A stretch of DNA of 64,000 nt from Phymorhynchus buccinoides (GCA_017654935.2 CM065693.1:18612367-18676366); one strand, 5' to 3'; shown: positions 43,857 through 52,885, counted from the first letter of the stretch. Notes: generated by a model from the letters alone, not told the origin. A program made the numbers and translations.

Positions 43857-44219
43857 GTTGTTGTTGTTCTTTAATTTTAACGTCTTTTCACTTAAAAGTG
43901 ATATTAGACATGGAAGTGTGTGTGTGAGTGTGCGCGTGCGGATATGTGCATGTGTATTGTGTGTGTGTTATTGTTTAAAGTGCATATTTGTATGTAACAT
44001 TAGAGGATATTTGCTAAATTAAAACAGTTTTTTAACAAAACCTACAAAAACTCCAGAATTGTACTATTATAAAATCAAAATGCAAACATTCTATAAACAA
44101 AAAAACAGCAATCATAGAAACGAGCCAACTGGACTTAACATTAAAGTTTGTACAAAATTCAAAAGAGATACAGCATCTTGGAATATACATTTGGATTCAT
44201 CTTTTCTCCGACTTCGGAG

Positions 44220-44330
44220 GAATTGGTAAATATAAAGATGGTGGGAACGATCCTGGAGGCAATGCCCGGAGGCAGTGCAACACCAGAAAAGTCCCGATTT
44301 TTTTTAACAATACAGATAATCTGTAAACAG
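44220..44330 (-). repeat. Family-B repeat fragment
   Basis: In minus orientation it carries TGTATTGTTAAAAAAAATCG, GGACTTTTCTGG, TTGCACTGCCTCCGGGCATT, GCCTCCAGGATCG, TTCCCACCATCTTTATATTT. The GGCGGTACC head is missing. This copy lies directly before the minisatellite. Confidence 0.75.
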
Positions 44331-44397
44331 CAAATAGAAGGTCTTCAAGGGCACCATTTGAGAGCACCCTTCTCTTATGGGCAGACAAACGGTGCGC

Positions 44398-45402
44398 CTC
44401 AATTGCGCCTGTCTTAGTTACCCCTACATTCAATTGTGCCTATTTTAGTTACCCCTACATCTCAATTGCGCCTATTTTAGTTACCTCTGCATTCAATTGC
44501 GCGTATTTTAGTTACCCCTACATCTCAATTGCGCCTGCTTTAGTTACCCCTACATCTCAATTGCACCTATTTTAGTTACCCCTACATTCAATTGCGCCTG
44601 TTTTAGTTACCCCTACATCTCAATTGCGCCTATTTTAGTTACCCCTACATTCAATTGCGCCTATTTTAGCTACCCTTATATTCAATTGCGCCTATTTTAG
44701 TTACTCATACATTCAATTGCGCCTATTTTAGTTACCCCTACATTCAATTACGCCTATTTTTGTTACCCCTACATCTCAATTGCGCCTGTTTTAGTTACCC
44801 CTACATCTCAATTGCGCCTATTTTAGTTACCCCTACATTCAATTGCGCCTGTTTTAGTTACCCCTACATCTCAATTGCGCCTGTTTTAGTTACCCCTGCA
44901 TTCAATTGCGCCTATTTTAGCTACCCCTACATTCATTGCGCCTGTTTTAGTTACCCCTACATCTCAATTGCGCCTATTTTAGTTACTCCTACATTCAATT
45001 GCGCCTATTTTAGTTACTCCTACATTCATTGCGCCTGTTTTAGTTACCCCTACATCTCAATTGCACCTATTTTAGTGTTAACCCCTTACATCCTCAATTG
45101 CGCCTATTTTAGTTACTCCTACATTCAATTGCGCCTATTTTAGTTACTCCTACATTCAATTGCGGGGGCCTAATTAGTTACTTCCTGACATTCAATTTGC
45201 GCCTATTTTAGTTACTCCTACATTTCAATTGCGCCTATTTTAGTTACCCCTACATCTCAATTGCGCCTATTTTAGTTACTCCTACATTCAATTGCGCCTA
45301 TTTTAGTTACCCCTACATCTCAATTGCGCCTATTTTAGTTACTCCTACATTCAATTGCGCCTATTTTAGTTACCCCTACATTCAATTGCGCCTGTGTCAG
45401 TT
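44398..45402 (+). repeat. 31/32-bp minisatellite, about 32 units
   Basis: The unit is CAATTGCGCCTATTTTAGTT plus ACCCCTACAT(C)T. Two length types occur: 31 bp with ACATTCAATTG and 32 bp with ACATCTCAATTG. They are intermixed, partly alternating. Common point variants are CTG for CTA and ACTCC for ACCCC. Around 45070-45200 several units carry extra bases (TGTTAACCCC, GCGGGGGCC). The 127-codon open frame here has a Cys/Tyr/Ile repeat pattern and is a by-product. Confidence 0.97.
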
Positions 45403-46032
45403 GCGTCCACTGTAGGGGTGCGTAGGGGCAATATGGAAAGAAAACCACCCTATTCTTAACCCTAATCCTTGTCTTACTCACGCTAACTCTATTTCTTACC
45501 TAACTTTTAACTCATTCAAGTCGTTCTGGCCATATATGTGCCGAATTAATTAATAGATAGCTGTCAATTTGATTGCATTTGCTTCAAGGGAAGTAAATCT
45601 GTGTGCACACCATACCGTGGTCTTTTTCTAAACTCGCTTCGCTCCCTTAGATCACAATTTTGCCTATGACTTTGCTTTTGTAGTGGTTTTTTTGTGGGGA
45701 AACCAATTGGTGTAGTGGGAGTTTTTTTTCTATATAAAGTCTATGTATAAAACTGTCTTTCTTCCCTATGTCTAAACCTGAAGTAAAAAAAACTGTCATC
45801 TTCTTTCATTTCTCTTTTTGTTTATGTATGTTTTGTTTTTGTTTGTGTGTATGGCTGGAGTGATTTGTGAGCTTTTTGAATAATTCAAAATCGTTGCGAT
45901 ACGAATTAGTTAACCCTCTTTTAACCCTGGCCCTATTCCTAACCCTAACCCTTATTCCTAACCCTAGCCCAAAAACCCCTATCCCTAACACCTATTCCAT
46001 ATTGTGTAATAGTTTTTATGAGCATGTGCGTA
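45403..46032. other. No gene; TAACCC-like block at 45900-45985
   Basis: Non-coding. 45905-45985 contains CCTATTCCTAACCCTAACCC and similar motifs. It resembles the arm of the fold-back element at 38577-38958 (ATCCTATTCCTAACC) and is probably a single arm of a related element. Confidence 0.5.
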
Positions 46033-46035
46033 GTA

Positions 46036-46069
<34 letters not shown>

Positions 46070-46071
46070 TG
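46033..46071 (+). repeat. (GTA)n trinucleotide repeat
   Basis: About 12 TAG/GTA units. Confidence 0.95.
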
Positions 46072-46377
46072 CCATACTGATTTAGCCTGGTAGTGTTATC
46101 GATACGTAGTGATAGCGGGATCTTCCCCCGTTGTAGTCATCTATATGCGCCAGTTTTCATGGTTGATAATATGGCTCAGAACAAAAAACAAACAAACAAA
46201 AATAGACATCATTGAAAGTTTTGCATAAATTGAGATTTTGTTCCAGAATGCAGCAGCAACATGTCTTGTAAAGATACAAAAACACACAGAATTTTATAGT
46301 AGACTGAAGTTTCTACAATGCATAAATCGCGGAAACCAGGTGCAATTCATGTACATACCAGGAGAACCGCAATTGAC

Positions 46378-46580
46378 TAAGGCCTCGTACACATTTCATG
46401 CGGAAATCCCATACGCAAACCGTAAATAAGTGAAACAAAGAAGGGATAAAAATGTACAGATATATGGGAAATTCGGACACGTGCGCAAATTCCGACCCCT
46501 TCTTTATTTTGAAGTTTTACTTAATTACGGATTGCGCACGTGTTGCCGCACGGAATATCCGCATGTATGTGTACGTACCC
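46378..46580. mobile_element. Putative MITE with AAGGCCTCGTACAC ends (copy 1)
   Basis: The left arm is TAAGGCCTCGTACACATTTC, ATGCGGAAAT, AAGTGAAACAAAGAAGGG. The reverse complement of the right arm is GGTACGTACACATACATGCG, GATATTCCGTGCGG, ACGTGCGCAATCCGTAATTA, AGTAAAAC. The arms are about 75 bp and imperfect. A related element lies at 53087-53316. Confidence 0.55.
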
Positions 46581-46764
46581 TCATTTTATATTTTAAATAG
46601 GCGCAAAACCTCTAAACCCTCATTTCCAACCCGCCCCGTAACAAAATATGAACACAAAATATATAAACAGCAGAGTCTCTCTGCAGGGACAGCGTCTTAG
46701 AAACTTCCTCTGTGAGTGACGCCAGTCTCCTACTTCACACTACTTCATCCTACTTCACCCCTCT

Positions 46765-47140
46765 CCTTCTTCTTCTGCATTCCCAGGCCATATGGCCATA
46801 ATGGGTAAAGCCAAACGTATGTGTCCGGTTTTCAGATTTCACTGCCCCCACCCCCCCCCCCCCCCACCCAGCCCCCCCCCCCCACCCCACAGCCCGACAC
46901 ATTCCGATTTCGGAGGAGCTCAAAAAGGAGAACAATTATTTGGATAAAAAAGGCAGGAGAATGGACCAATAAATCAGAAAGATAGTAGATGATAGAAAGC
47001 AAATGGAAAAGGCAGCGTCAAAGAGAGTGGCAGAGTACAGGAAGTTACACAAGCACAGAACTTCCAGAAGGTAGGGGGGAGTATCTTTTTTACGAAAGAC
47101 CCCCCCCCCCCCCCCCCCTTTCCCGGTATCCCTACGGGGA
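46765..47140 (-). repeat. Family-A repeat
   Basis: In minus orientation: CCGTAGGGATACCGGGAAAG, poly-G of about 18, ACCTTCTGGAAGTTCTGTGC, TCTTTGACGCTGCC, CTATCATCTACTATCTTTC, CCTCCGAAATCGGAATGTG, CATTATGGCCATATGGCCTG. It contains two extra poly-C/poly-G blocks (46848-46882). It ends about 115 bp from the MITE at the ABCA stop codon. Confidence 0.85.
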
Positions 47141-47255
47141 GAGACTCGTGGAGGGGTCGGGGTCGGGGTCGTCCAGCTCCCCGTATGGAGGCACGAGGCA
47201 TCCACCCACTGCCCCACCCACCACACCGCCAATTTCCAAGCCCTCCCTGTTCTCC

Positions 47256-47495
47256 TTAAAGATACACAGTGACGCGCCACAATTAAGTCCCTTGGTTTTT
47301 TCTGGGTAGCTGTGACCACATATAGAAATGTCCCCCATGTTCAAATTGAGGCTTCTCTTTAAAATGATGTATCGCTTTGAATTTGGGGGCATTTGTATGG
47401 GAGTGAGACCTGGTCAAAACAAGATTTATTTCCAGCTATAAGAAGAAAAACACGTGAAAACCATAATTTTGATTCGTGACGTGGTGGGTCTTTAA
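47256..47495. mobile_element. MITE-P2 inserted at the ABCA stop codon
   Basis: The element is 47260-47491 (232 bp), bounded by TTAA at 47256-47259 and 47492-47495. Ends are AGATACACAGTGACG and, in reverse complement from the right, AGACCCACCACGTCACG. Two sister copies are at 48093-48351 and 50969-51200; the latter is also exactly 232 bp with TTAA on both sides. No coding capacity. The right TTAA overlaps the stop codon TAA of the ABCA reading frame on the minus strand. Confidence 0.85.
47425..47430 (-). promoter_or_regulatory. Candidate poly(A) signal AATAAA for the ABCA gene
   Basis: AATAAA on the minus strand, 62 bases after the proposed stop codon and inside the inserted MITE-P2. The sister MITE copies have AAGATTTCTTA at this point instead of AAGATTTATTT, so the hexamer is private to this copy. 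No cDNA evidence is available here. Confidence 0.4.
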
Positions 47496-47708
47496 CAACA
47501 GCAGCCGCAGCAGTAGGTCCTGAGGCAGGACTTGTCCTTGTCCTTGCCCTTGTCCCCTGTCCTCCTCCGACTCCTGCCGCCTGGTGAAGGCCAGGAACAC
47601 CTGCTCCAGGCTGGTCTGGTGCACGTGGTAGGACTGCACCTTCAGCTCGCGCTTGGCCTGCTCCATGGCGCCGAACATGCTCGATAGGCGCACGCGCGGG
47701 TCACGCAC
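47492..47708 (-). CDS. ABCA-family ABC transporter, last coding exon
   Basis: The acceptor is CCCCGTGCAG directly before 47708. The exon continues in frame from the exon at 51315-51541. It encodes VRDPRVRLSSMFGAMEQAKR followed by ELKVQSYHVHQTSLEQVFLA and FTRRQESEED. The S.QTSLEQVFL.F motif is the signature end of the second nucleotide-binding domain in ABCA exporters, where these proteins terminate shortly afterwards. Beyond …EED the literal frame runs into Gly-Gln repeats and then the inserted MITE, stopping at 47436. One base fewer in the GGGG run at about 47554-47557 would instead give a Lys/Asp-rich tail, a YCCGCCC cysteine cluster and a TAA at 47492-47494. I favour that reading and use it for the end coordinate; the alternative end is 47436. 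ABCA proteins move lipids or sterols across membranes; this member's substrate cannot be told. Confidence 0.85.
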
Positions 47709-47720
47709 CTGCACGGGGAT

Positions 47721-47765
47721 TTGTGTTGGCATTTGTGTGTGTGTGTGTCTGTGTGTGTGTGTTTG
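47721..47765 (+). repeat. (GT)n short microsatellite next to the splice acceptor
   Basis: TG repeats within 15-55 bases of the ABCA acceptor. On the transcribed strand they read as (CA)n, located in the intron just upstream of the last exon. Confidence 0.8.
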
Positions 47766-47850
47766 TGTTGTTGTTTTTATAATAAAAAGTCCGGTAGATC
47801 GGTAGTTTGATGAGCTAGAGAATGTTGTTGTTGTCGTTCCCAGACTTACA

Positions 47851-48091
47851 CCCTTTCAACGCCAGCCATGTTTAGCCAAAACATTCCATTAAACTTACCT
47901 GGGTAGAGAAAAGATTCTGTCCTGCAATATTGGGAATTCCTCTGTGACATGCATAACAGTAGGGCATATCCTTACCTCCCAAAATTAAGAACATAAGGTC
48001 ACTGGATAACCAAGACCCTCATTTGATGCCTTTCAGTGACATGGGTGTTAAATCATTGTGGTGCCAAGAGGCGACAGTGGCGATGAAAGGG
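47851..48091 (+). mobile_element. MITE-P1 (241 bp) in the ABCA intron
   Basis: Starts CCCTTTCAACGCCAGCC and ends GGCGATGAAAGGG. It is the same 241 bp in length as the copy at 32247-32487 and alignable across its length (TTACCTGGGTAGAGAA, TCTGTGACATGCATAA, GACATGGGTGTTAAATCA). The flanking TTAA has decayed to TTAC on the left and TAGA on the right. Confidence 0.85.
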
Positions 48092-48092
48092 T

Positions 48093-48355
48093 AGACACAC
48101 TGAGCCAGCACGATTAAGTCCCTTGGGGTTTTTTTTTTCTGTCGGTGTGGCCCACATTACAGACTTTCCTCATAATTATACGATCGAGGCTGCTCTTTAA
48201 AGTGATGTCCCGTTTTCGTGCATGAAGAAATTTGCATGGGAGCCACCACGTTTGGTCAAAACTAAGATTTCTTATCCCAGCTCTATAAGTCAGTGGGAAA
48301 AAAGGGAAAACGTGAAAAACGTGATTTTGACTTAAGTGACGTACTGGGTCTTTAA
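48093..48355 (+). mobile_element. MITE-P2 directly abutting MITE-P1
   Basis: Starts AGACACACTGAGCCAGCACG, contains GATTAAGTCCCTTGGGG, ATACGATCGAGGCTGCTCTT, TTTGGTCAAAACTAAGATTT, and ends GTACTGGGTCT followed by TTAA (48352-48355). Its left end lies within a base or two of the right end of MITE-P1, so one TTAA site was used by both insertions. Confidence 0.8.
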
Positions 48356-48969
48356 AATCTCCAGGGATCATTCCAACAGCCGAAGCACTTGAACACTATG
48401 GTACAATTAATGCACCAGCTAGGGATGAGAGCATTACGTGTGTGTGACCGTTTTTGAATACCCCGCCACGTGGGCAGCCACACTCCGACATTGGAGGAGT
48501 TTGGAGACTGATGATGTTATGCTTATAAGAGCTTGCCATGGCGCACTGAGCTTTAAGGTAATGCGCCATATAAGTTTCCCAAATAAATGAATGGCTAAAG
48601 ACAATCATTCAGTTGGCCAACGTTTTAGCTGGACAAAGATTTTATAATAAATCGAAATATCGCTCTTTTAACACGGTGTTGCTGATTTTTATTTCGTCTT
48701 GTCTGAAATGGCTAAAGACAATCCCCGCATAACTATGCAGAACATAACAACATGTTGATGTAGCCTTGGTGTTCTAGCTTTGTGTCAATTATTGGTCTGA
48801 CACAGCCTTAAGCCAAGGCGAAGCAAGAGAATGAAAAATAAAACCAGCAACAAGTCCGTCAATACCCCTTGGTGCGTTTGGGTCAAAGTCATGGGGATTA
48901 GTATGTTCGTGGGAGCTGTCATTTTCCCTCACGCTCGCTCCGCGACAAAGATATTACTCATTATTGTCA

Positions 48970-49320
48970 ATTCTCCCCGTGGGGATACCGGGGGAGGGGG
49001 AGGGGTGTCTTTCGTAAAAATAGTTCCCCCACCTTCTGGAAGTTATGTGCTTGCAACTTCCTCTAATCTGCCACTCTCTTTGACTCTGCCTTTTCCCTTT
49101 GCCTTTTCTATCATCTACTATCTTTGTGACTTATTGGCCCATTCTCCTGCCCTTTCTTCCAAAAAAGAAACCTGCCAAATATTTGCTTCTCCCTTGAGCT
49201 CCTCCGAAATCGGAATGTGTCGGCTGTCCGCAGCGGGGAGACCAATAAAAAAAAACTGTACACATACATACCTTACCCATTATGGCCATATGGCCTGGGA
49301 ACGCAGAAGACGCAAAGAAG
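48970..49320 (+). repeat. Family-A repeat in the ABCA intron
   Basis: CTCCCCGTGGGGATACCGGG, ACCTTCTGGAAGTTATGTGC, AACTTCCTCTAATCTGCCAC, CTATCATCTACTATC, CCTCCGAAATCGGAATGTGT and TTATGGCCATATGGCCTGGG, all in family order. This copy lacks the long poly-G insertion of the others. Confidence 0.85.
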
Positions 49321-49673
49321 AATTGTCGCTTAAAATGCGGAGGTTATTAGCCTACGTGGTGTCCTCCATTTGTATTCGCTCAGAACAGGCTGCACTGAAC
49401 GTCACCGAAGTGACTCAGCAACTGTGCAGTGTCTCCTCTGGTGCTTGCCTCATTAACGACCTAATAATAGAATCGCTCTCTTTGGGCTGCTGGTTTCGAA
49501 TTATGCGACCAGAAACCAGGGTGTAGTGCTAAGAGCTAGAGCAAATGCCCCTTAGTGTAAAATTAAAGAAAAAACCATTATGCACGTGCAAGCACAGCTG
49601 TTTATGTGTGAGATGCTGTCTCATGCTTGGCTTTATAAGAAGACATACCACCAGTATTAGGCCTGATTTGACA

Positions 49674-50702
49674 ATGCCTCCACGACGAAAATTGAGCGAG
49701 TTGGATAGGGGACGAGCTGTTGCATGGTTCCAAGATGGTGTTCCCAAGCGAGAAGTGGCCAGGCGACTTCAGGTGTCCATCTCGGTCATTGTCAGACTGA
49801 TTCAACGCTTCACAGCCACTGGGAGGGTCCATGAAAGACGCAGATCTGGTCGACCGAAGAAGACAACTCCACGTGAAGATCGTCTCATTGAACGACAAGC
49901 CCTGCAGACAAGAACAGCCTCTTCCAGCATCATTCGAAGGCAGCTGAGGGTGGCTACTAACATCAACATCAGCCAGCAGACCATACGGAACCGCCTTCAT
50001 GGGTTTAACCTCCGTTCTCGTCGCCCAGCTGTACGGCCACGCTTAACTCCAGCCCATAGGGCAGCACGCCGCGCCTTCTGCAGACGTCACGTGAGGTGGA
50101 CACGTCAGCAATGGTCCCAGGTCCTGTTCAGTGATGAATCACGCTTCACCCTGAACCACAACGACGGCCGACTGAGGGTCTGGAGGCGCCCAGGGGAACG
50201 CTTTATTGACGCCACTGTCCAAGAAAAGGTGGCCTTTGGTGGAGGTTCTGTAATGGTCTGGGGGGCCTTCAGCCTTCACCACAGAACACCCTTGTATCAT
50301 GTACAGGGTAACCTGACTGGCCTCCGATACCGGGATGAGATCCTTCGACCGCTGGCTGTGCCTACACTGCAGCAGATGGGACCGCCGGCTGTCTACCAGG
50401 ATGACAACGCTCGCCCCCACAGGGCAAGGGTGGTCAACGACTTCCTGCAGCAGTCTGGAGTCAACAGAATGGAGTGGCCAGCATGCAGTCCCGATCTCAA
50501 CCCGATTGAGAACCTCTGGGATGAGCTGGATCGCAAAGTGAGGAGCAACCACCCCCCTCCCAGGGATGCCCAGCACCTCTACCAGATGCTGCAGGCTGAG
50601 TGGCAGGCGCTTCCACAGAGGATCTTCACCACCCTGGTCAACTCCATGAGGACTCGCTGCGTCGAGTGCCAGAACAGCCATGGCGGATACACGCATTACT
50701 GA
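49674..50702 (+). CDS. Tc1/mariner transposase, DD34E type, intact
   Basis: A 342-residue protein in an uninterrupted frame. The start at 49674 (MPPRRKLSEL) gives the usual Tc1 length; the frame stays open 43 codons further upstream, but that part is unlike the family. Two N-terminal helix-turn-helix units (about residues 10-45 and 70-110) bracket a GRPK motif (59-62), the arrangement that binds the inverted repeats. The catalytic domain has D154 in LFSDESRF, D244 in YQDDNARPH and E279 in DLNPIENLWDEL, with exactly 34 residues between the last two. WGAFS follows the GGGSVMVWG loop, as in Tc1-like enzymes. The gene lies in an ABCA intron, antisense to it. It catalyses cut-and-paste transposition at TA sites. 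Its intact frame and higher GC than the surroundings suggest a fairly recent arrival. Confidence 0.95.
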   Translation: MPPRRKLSELDRGRAVAWFQDGVPKREVARRLQVSISVIVRLIQRFTATGRVHERRRSGRPKKTTPREDRLIERQALQTRTASSSIIRRQLRVATNINISQQTIRNRLHGFNLRSRRPAVRPRLTPAHRAARRAFCRRHVRWTRQQWSQVLFSDESRFTLNHNDGRLRVWRRPGERFIDATVQEKVAFGGGSVMVWGAFSLHHRTPLYHVQGNLTGLRYRDEILRPLAVPTLQQMGPPAVYQDDNARPHRARVVNDFLQQSGVNRMEWPACSPDLNPIENLWDELDRKVRSNHPPPRDAQHLYQMLQAEWQALPQRIFTTLVNSMRTRCVECQNSHGGYTHY

Positions 50703-50814
50703 ACTTTTGGGAGCATCAGAATGCCCTGTCTTGTGATTTCTTATCACTAAAGCATTGAATTAAATGTTGGCCAAAATTCAACGCATTGGCTTTCTTAATT
50801 GGAAAGTTATGAAT

Positions 50815-50855
50815 TAGTTTGCAAGTGATCCTTAACTTTTTGTGAATAGCTTATA
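50815..50855 (+). mobile_element. Candidate 3' terminal repeat of the Tc1 element
   Basis: GTGATCCTTAACTTTTTGTG followed by AATAGCTTATA, about 120-150 bp after the transposase stop, resembles Tc1 ends that read inward as CACAAAAAGTTAAGG. I could not find a matching inverted copy between 49321 and 49673, so the 5' end is missing or too diverged to see. Confidence 0.4.
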
Positions 50856-50964
50856 AAGAAAAAAAGGAGGAGGGGGCTGGTTACTCTGCACATATTCATT
50901 ATACACAAACCTTAACATTAACTCTTGAAGTCCCTGCAAAAACTAATCGCAGAACAAAACAACA

Positions 50965-51204
50965 TTAAAGACCCACTGACCCAGCAAGATTAACTCCCTT
51001 CTTTTTTTTCTGGGTAGGTGTGACCCACATACATGTTCCCACACACACACGATCGAGGCCGCTCTTTAGAGTGATATCTCGTTTTCATGTAAGGGAGAAT
51101 CTGTATGGGATTCAAACCTGGTCAATATAAGATTTCTTACCAGCGAGAGAGGGAAACAGCGTGAAACCCGTGATTTTCACTCATGGATCTGGTGTTGTCT
51201 TTAA
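50965..51204 (+). mobile_element. MITE-P2 with TTAA on both sides
   Basis: The element is 50969-51200 (232 bp). It starts AGACCCACTGACCCAGCAAG and ends GATCTGGTGTTGTCT, with flanking TTAA at 50965-50968 and 51201-51204. The inner block CGATCGAGGCCGCTCTTTAG matches the copy at 48093. It lies 110 bp from the splice donor of the ABCA exon. Confidence 0.85.
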
Positions 51205-51314
51205 ACACCATTTTGCACAATCGTTATGGTTGGGCTCAAAGAATGAACAGCCAAATATCTGAATTCCATTTTACAGAAACGAAATAAAAGGAAAACACAC
51301 ACAAAATCAGGCAC

Positions 51315-51541
51315 CTGGATGTGAGCATATCCCTGGTGAGCGTCGAAGACGTGAGCGGAGGGGAAGGTTTGCTGGATGAAGGAGACGAAGGGGTCAATGG
51401 GGGTGGGGTCTCCAGTGTCCGGTGCAGTGTCCATCTTGGCTACCAGAGTGTAGCCCTGGCCGAACTTGGACTTGAGGTGCTGCGTGCTGCCCAGGCAGAC
51501 GAACCGGCCGTTGACCATGATGGCGACCCGTGTGCACAGGG
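51315..51541 (-). CDS. ABCA-family ABC transporter, penultimate coding exon (end of NBD2)
   Basis: On the minus strand the acceptor is CTCTCTCTAG before 51541 and the donor is CAG/GTGCCT at 51314. The exon is 227 bp: two bases complete a codon begun in the previous exon, followed by 75 codons. It encodes [37 protein letters not shown], a short acidic-proline linker, then [20 protein letters not shown] and [12 protein letters not shown]-x-A-I-M-V-N-G-x-F-x-C-L-G-S-x-Q-H-L-K is the conserved segment after the H-loop of nucleotide-binding domain 2 in ABCA1/ABCA3-type transporters. Joining to 47708 gives …YAHIQ-VRDPRV… in frame. Walker A, signature and Walker B exons are not in the visible sequence and should lie upstream, beyond the (GA)n tract or in the gap. 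Subfamily assignment within ABCA is not possible from this part. Confidence 0.9.
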
Positions 51542-51545
51542 CTAG

Positions 51546-51632
51546 AGAGAGAGAGAGATGTATGGGGTAGAAGGTAGAAGGAAACAAAAAACAGAATAAA
51601 TAGAGAGAAAAGAGAGAGAGGAGAGAGAAGAG

Positions 51633-51670
<38 letters not shown>

Positions 51671-51715
51671 GAGAGAGGAGAGAGAAGAGGAGAGAGAGAG
51701 AGAGAGAGAGAGAAC
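51546..51715 (+). repeat. (GA)n microsatellite next to the ABCA exon
   Basis: Two GA blocks (51546-51561 and 51602-51715). On the transcribed strand they are (CT)n immediately before the splice acceptor and thus provide its polypyrimidine tract. Confidence 0.95.
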
Positions 51716-51804
51716 TCTCGGAACTCGGAACTCGGAAAGTTTAATTGTACATTGGCCTTTGGGCCCAATACAATATTTGGGAGGGCAGAGAAGGGGTGAA
51801 TATA

Positions 51805-52304
51805 NNNNNNNNNNNNNNNNNNNNNNNNNNNNNNNNNNNNNNNNNNNNNNNNNNNNNNNNNNNNNNNNNNNNNNNNNNNNNNNNNNNNNNNNNNNNNNNN
51901 NNNNNNNNNNNNNNNNNNNNNNNNNNNNNNNNNNNNNNNNNNNNNNNNNNNNNNNNNNNNNNNNNNNNNNNNNNNNNNNNNNNNNNNNNNNNNNNNNNNN
52001 NNNNNNNNNNNNNNNNNNNNNNNNNNNNNNNNNNNNNNNNNNNNNNNNNNNNNNNNNNNNNNNNNNNNNNNNNNNNNNNNNNNNNNNNNNNNNNNNNNNN
52101 NNNNNNNNNNNNNNNNNNNNNNNNNNNNNNNNNNNNNNNNNNNNNNNNNNNNNNNNNNNNNNNNNNNNNNNNNNNNNNNNNNNNNNNNNNNNNNNNNNNN
52201 NNNNNNNNNNNNNNNNNNNNNNNNNNNNNNNNNNNNNNNNNNNNNNNNNNNNNNNNNNNNNNNNNNNNNNNNNNNNNNNNNNNNNNNNNNNNNNNNNNNN
52301 NNNN
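51805..52304. other. Assembly gap (500 N)
   Basis: Exactly 500 N, again a placeholder length. It sits upstream of the ABCA exons on the transcribed strand and probably interrupts the gene. Confidence 0.99.
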
Positions 52305-52559
52305 GTGTGATGTCCTGGCGTACTTCTTCGTTATGTGCGTTGTTTACCTGTCGTGCCTGGGCGTAAAAAAGTGGGTTTGGTGTTTGTGGTATTCGTATTT
52401 CATGTGGCATGGTCATACAAGAGTATGTGTATAATATTTTTTGTTGTGTGGATGTAACTTGATCTCGTGGTGTTTTGTGTTGAGGGCATAATTGTCATCA
52501 CTCTGTAGTGTGCATCTGTAATGTCGAGTATGTATTTGTTTGCCGTTGCGGGAATAACC

Positions 52560-52720
52560 TCCGTGCGCACCAGGTGTGTGTATGTATTATGTGTGTGTGT
52601 GTGTTGTGTGTGTGGTTGTTGTGTGCGTGCGTGCGTGGCGTGCGTTGCGTTGCGCGCGCGCAGGCGCGCGCGGCGCCGCGTGTGTGTGTTTGTGTGTGTG
52701 TGTGTTGCGTGTGTGGGTGT
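52560..52720 (+). repeat. (GT)n/(GC)n mixed microsatellite
   Basis: GTGTGT blocks with a GC-rich centre GCGCGCGCAGGCGCGCGCGG (52657-52676) that is itself palindromic and could form Z-DNA or a hairpin. Confidence 0.85.
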
Positions 52721-52824
52721 AATACTCGTTACATAATGTTGCTCTCTAAAACATTCCCAAATAATGTTGATAAAGGAAATCTAAATAAAAATAAAAACAT
52801 TCTCTAGCTCTGGTGTGTATGTAT

Positions 52825-52850
52825 GGGTGTGTGTGTGTGTGCTCTCTCTT

Positions 52851-52885
<35 letters not shown>

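Larger units (their letters stand above)
47709..51314 (-). other. ABCA intron (3606 bp) packed with transposable elements
   Basis: On the minus strand it has a GT donor at 51314-51313 and an AG acceptor at 47710-47709. In plus-strand order it contains MITE-P1 (47851-48091), MITE-P2 (48093-48351), family A (48970-49320), a Tc1 transposase gene in antisense (49674-50702) and MITE-P2 (50969-51200). The stretches 48356-48969 and 49321-49673 show nothing further that I recognise. Confidence 0.8.

Noticed and set aside
44760..45143. 127-codon Cys/Tyr/Ile repeat protein
   Set aside because: It is encoded entirely by the 31/32-bp minisatellite. Units are not multiples of three, so the periodic frame is accidental.
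49545..49673. 43-residue N-terminal extension of the Tc1 transposase
   Set aside because: The frame is open, but the Cys/Lys-rich sequence is unlike Tc1 proteins, and the MPPRRK start gives the normal family length.
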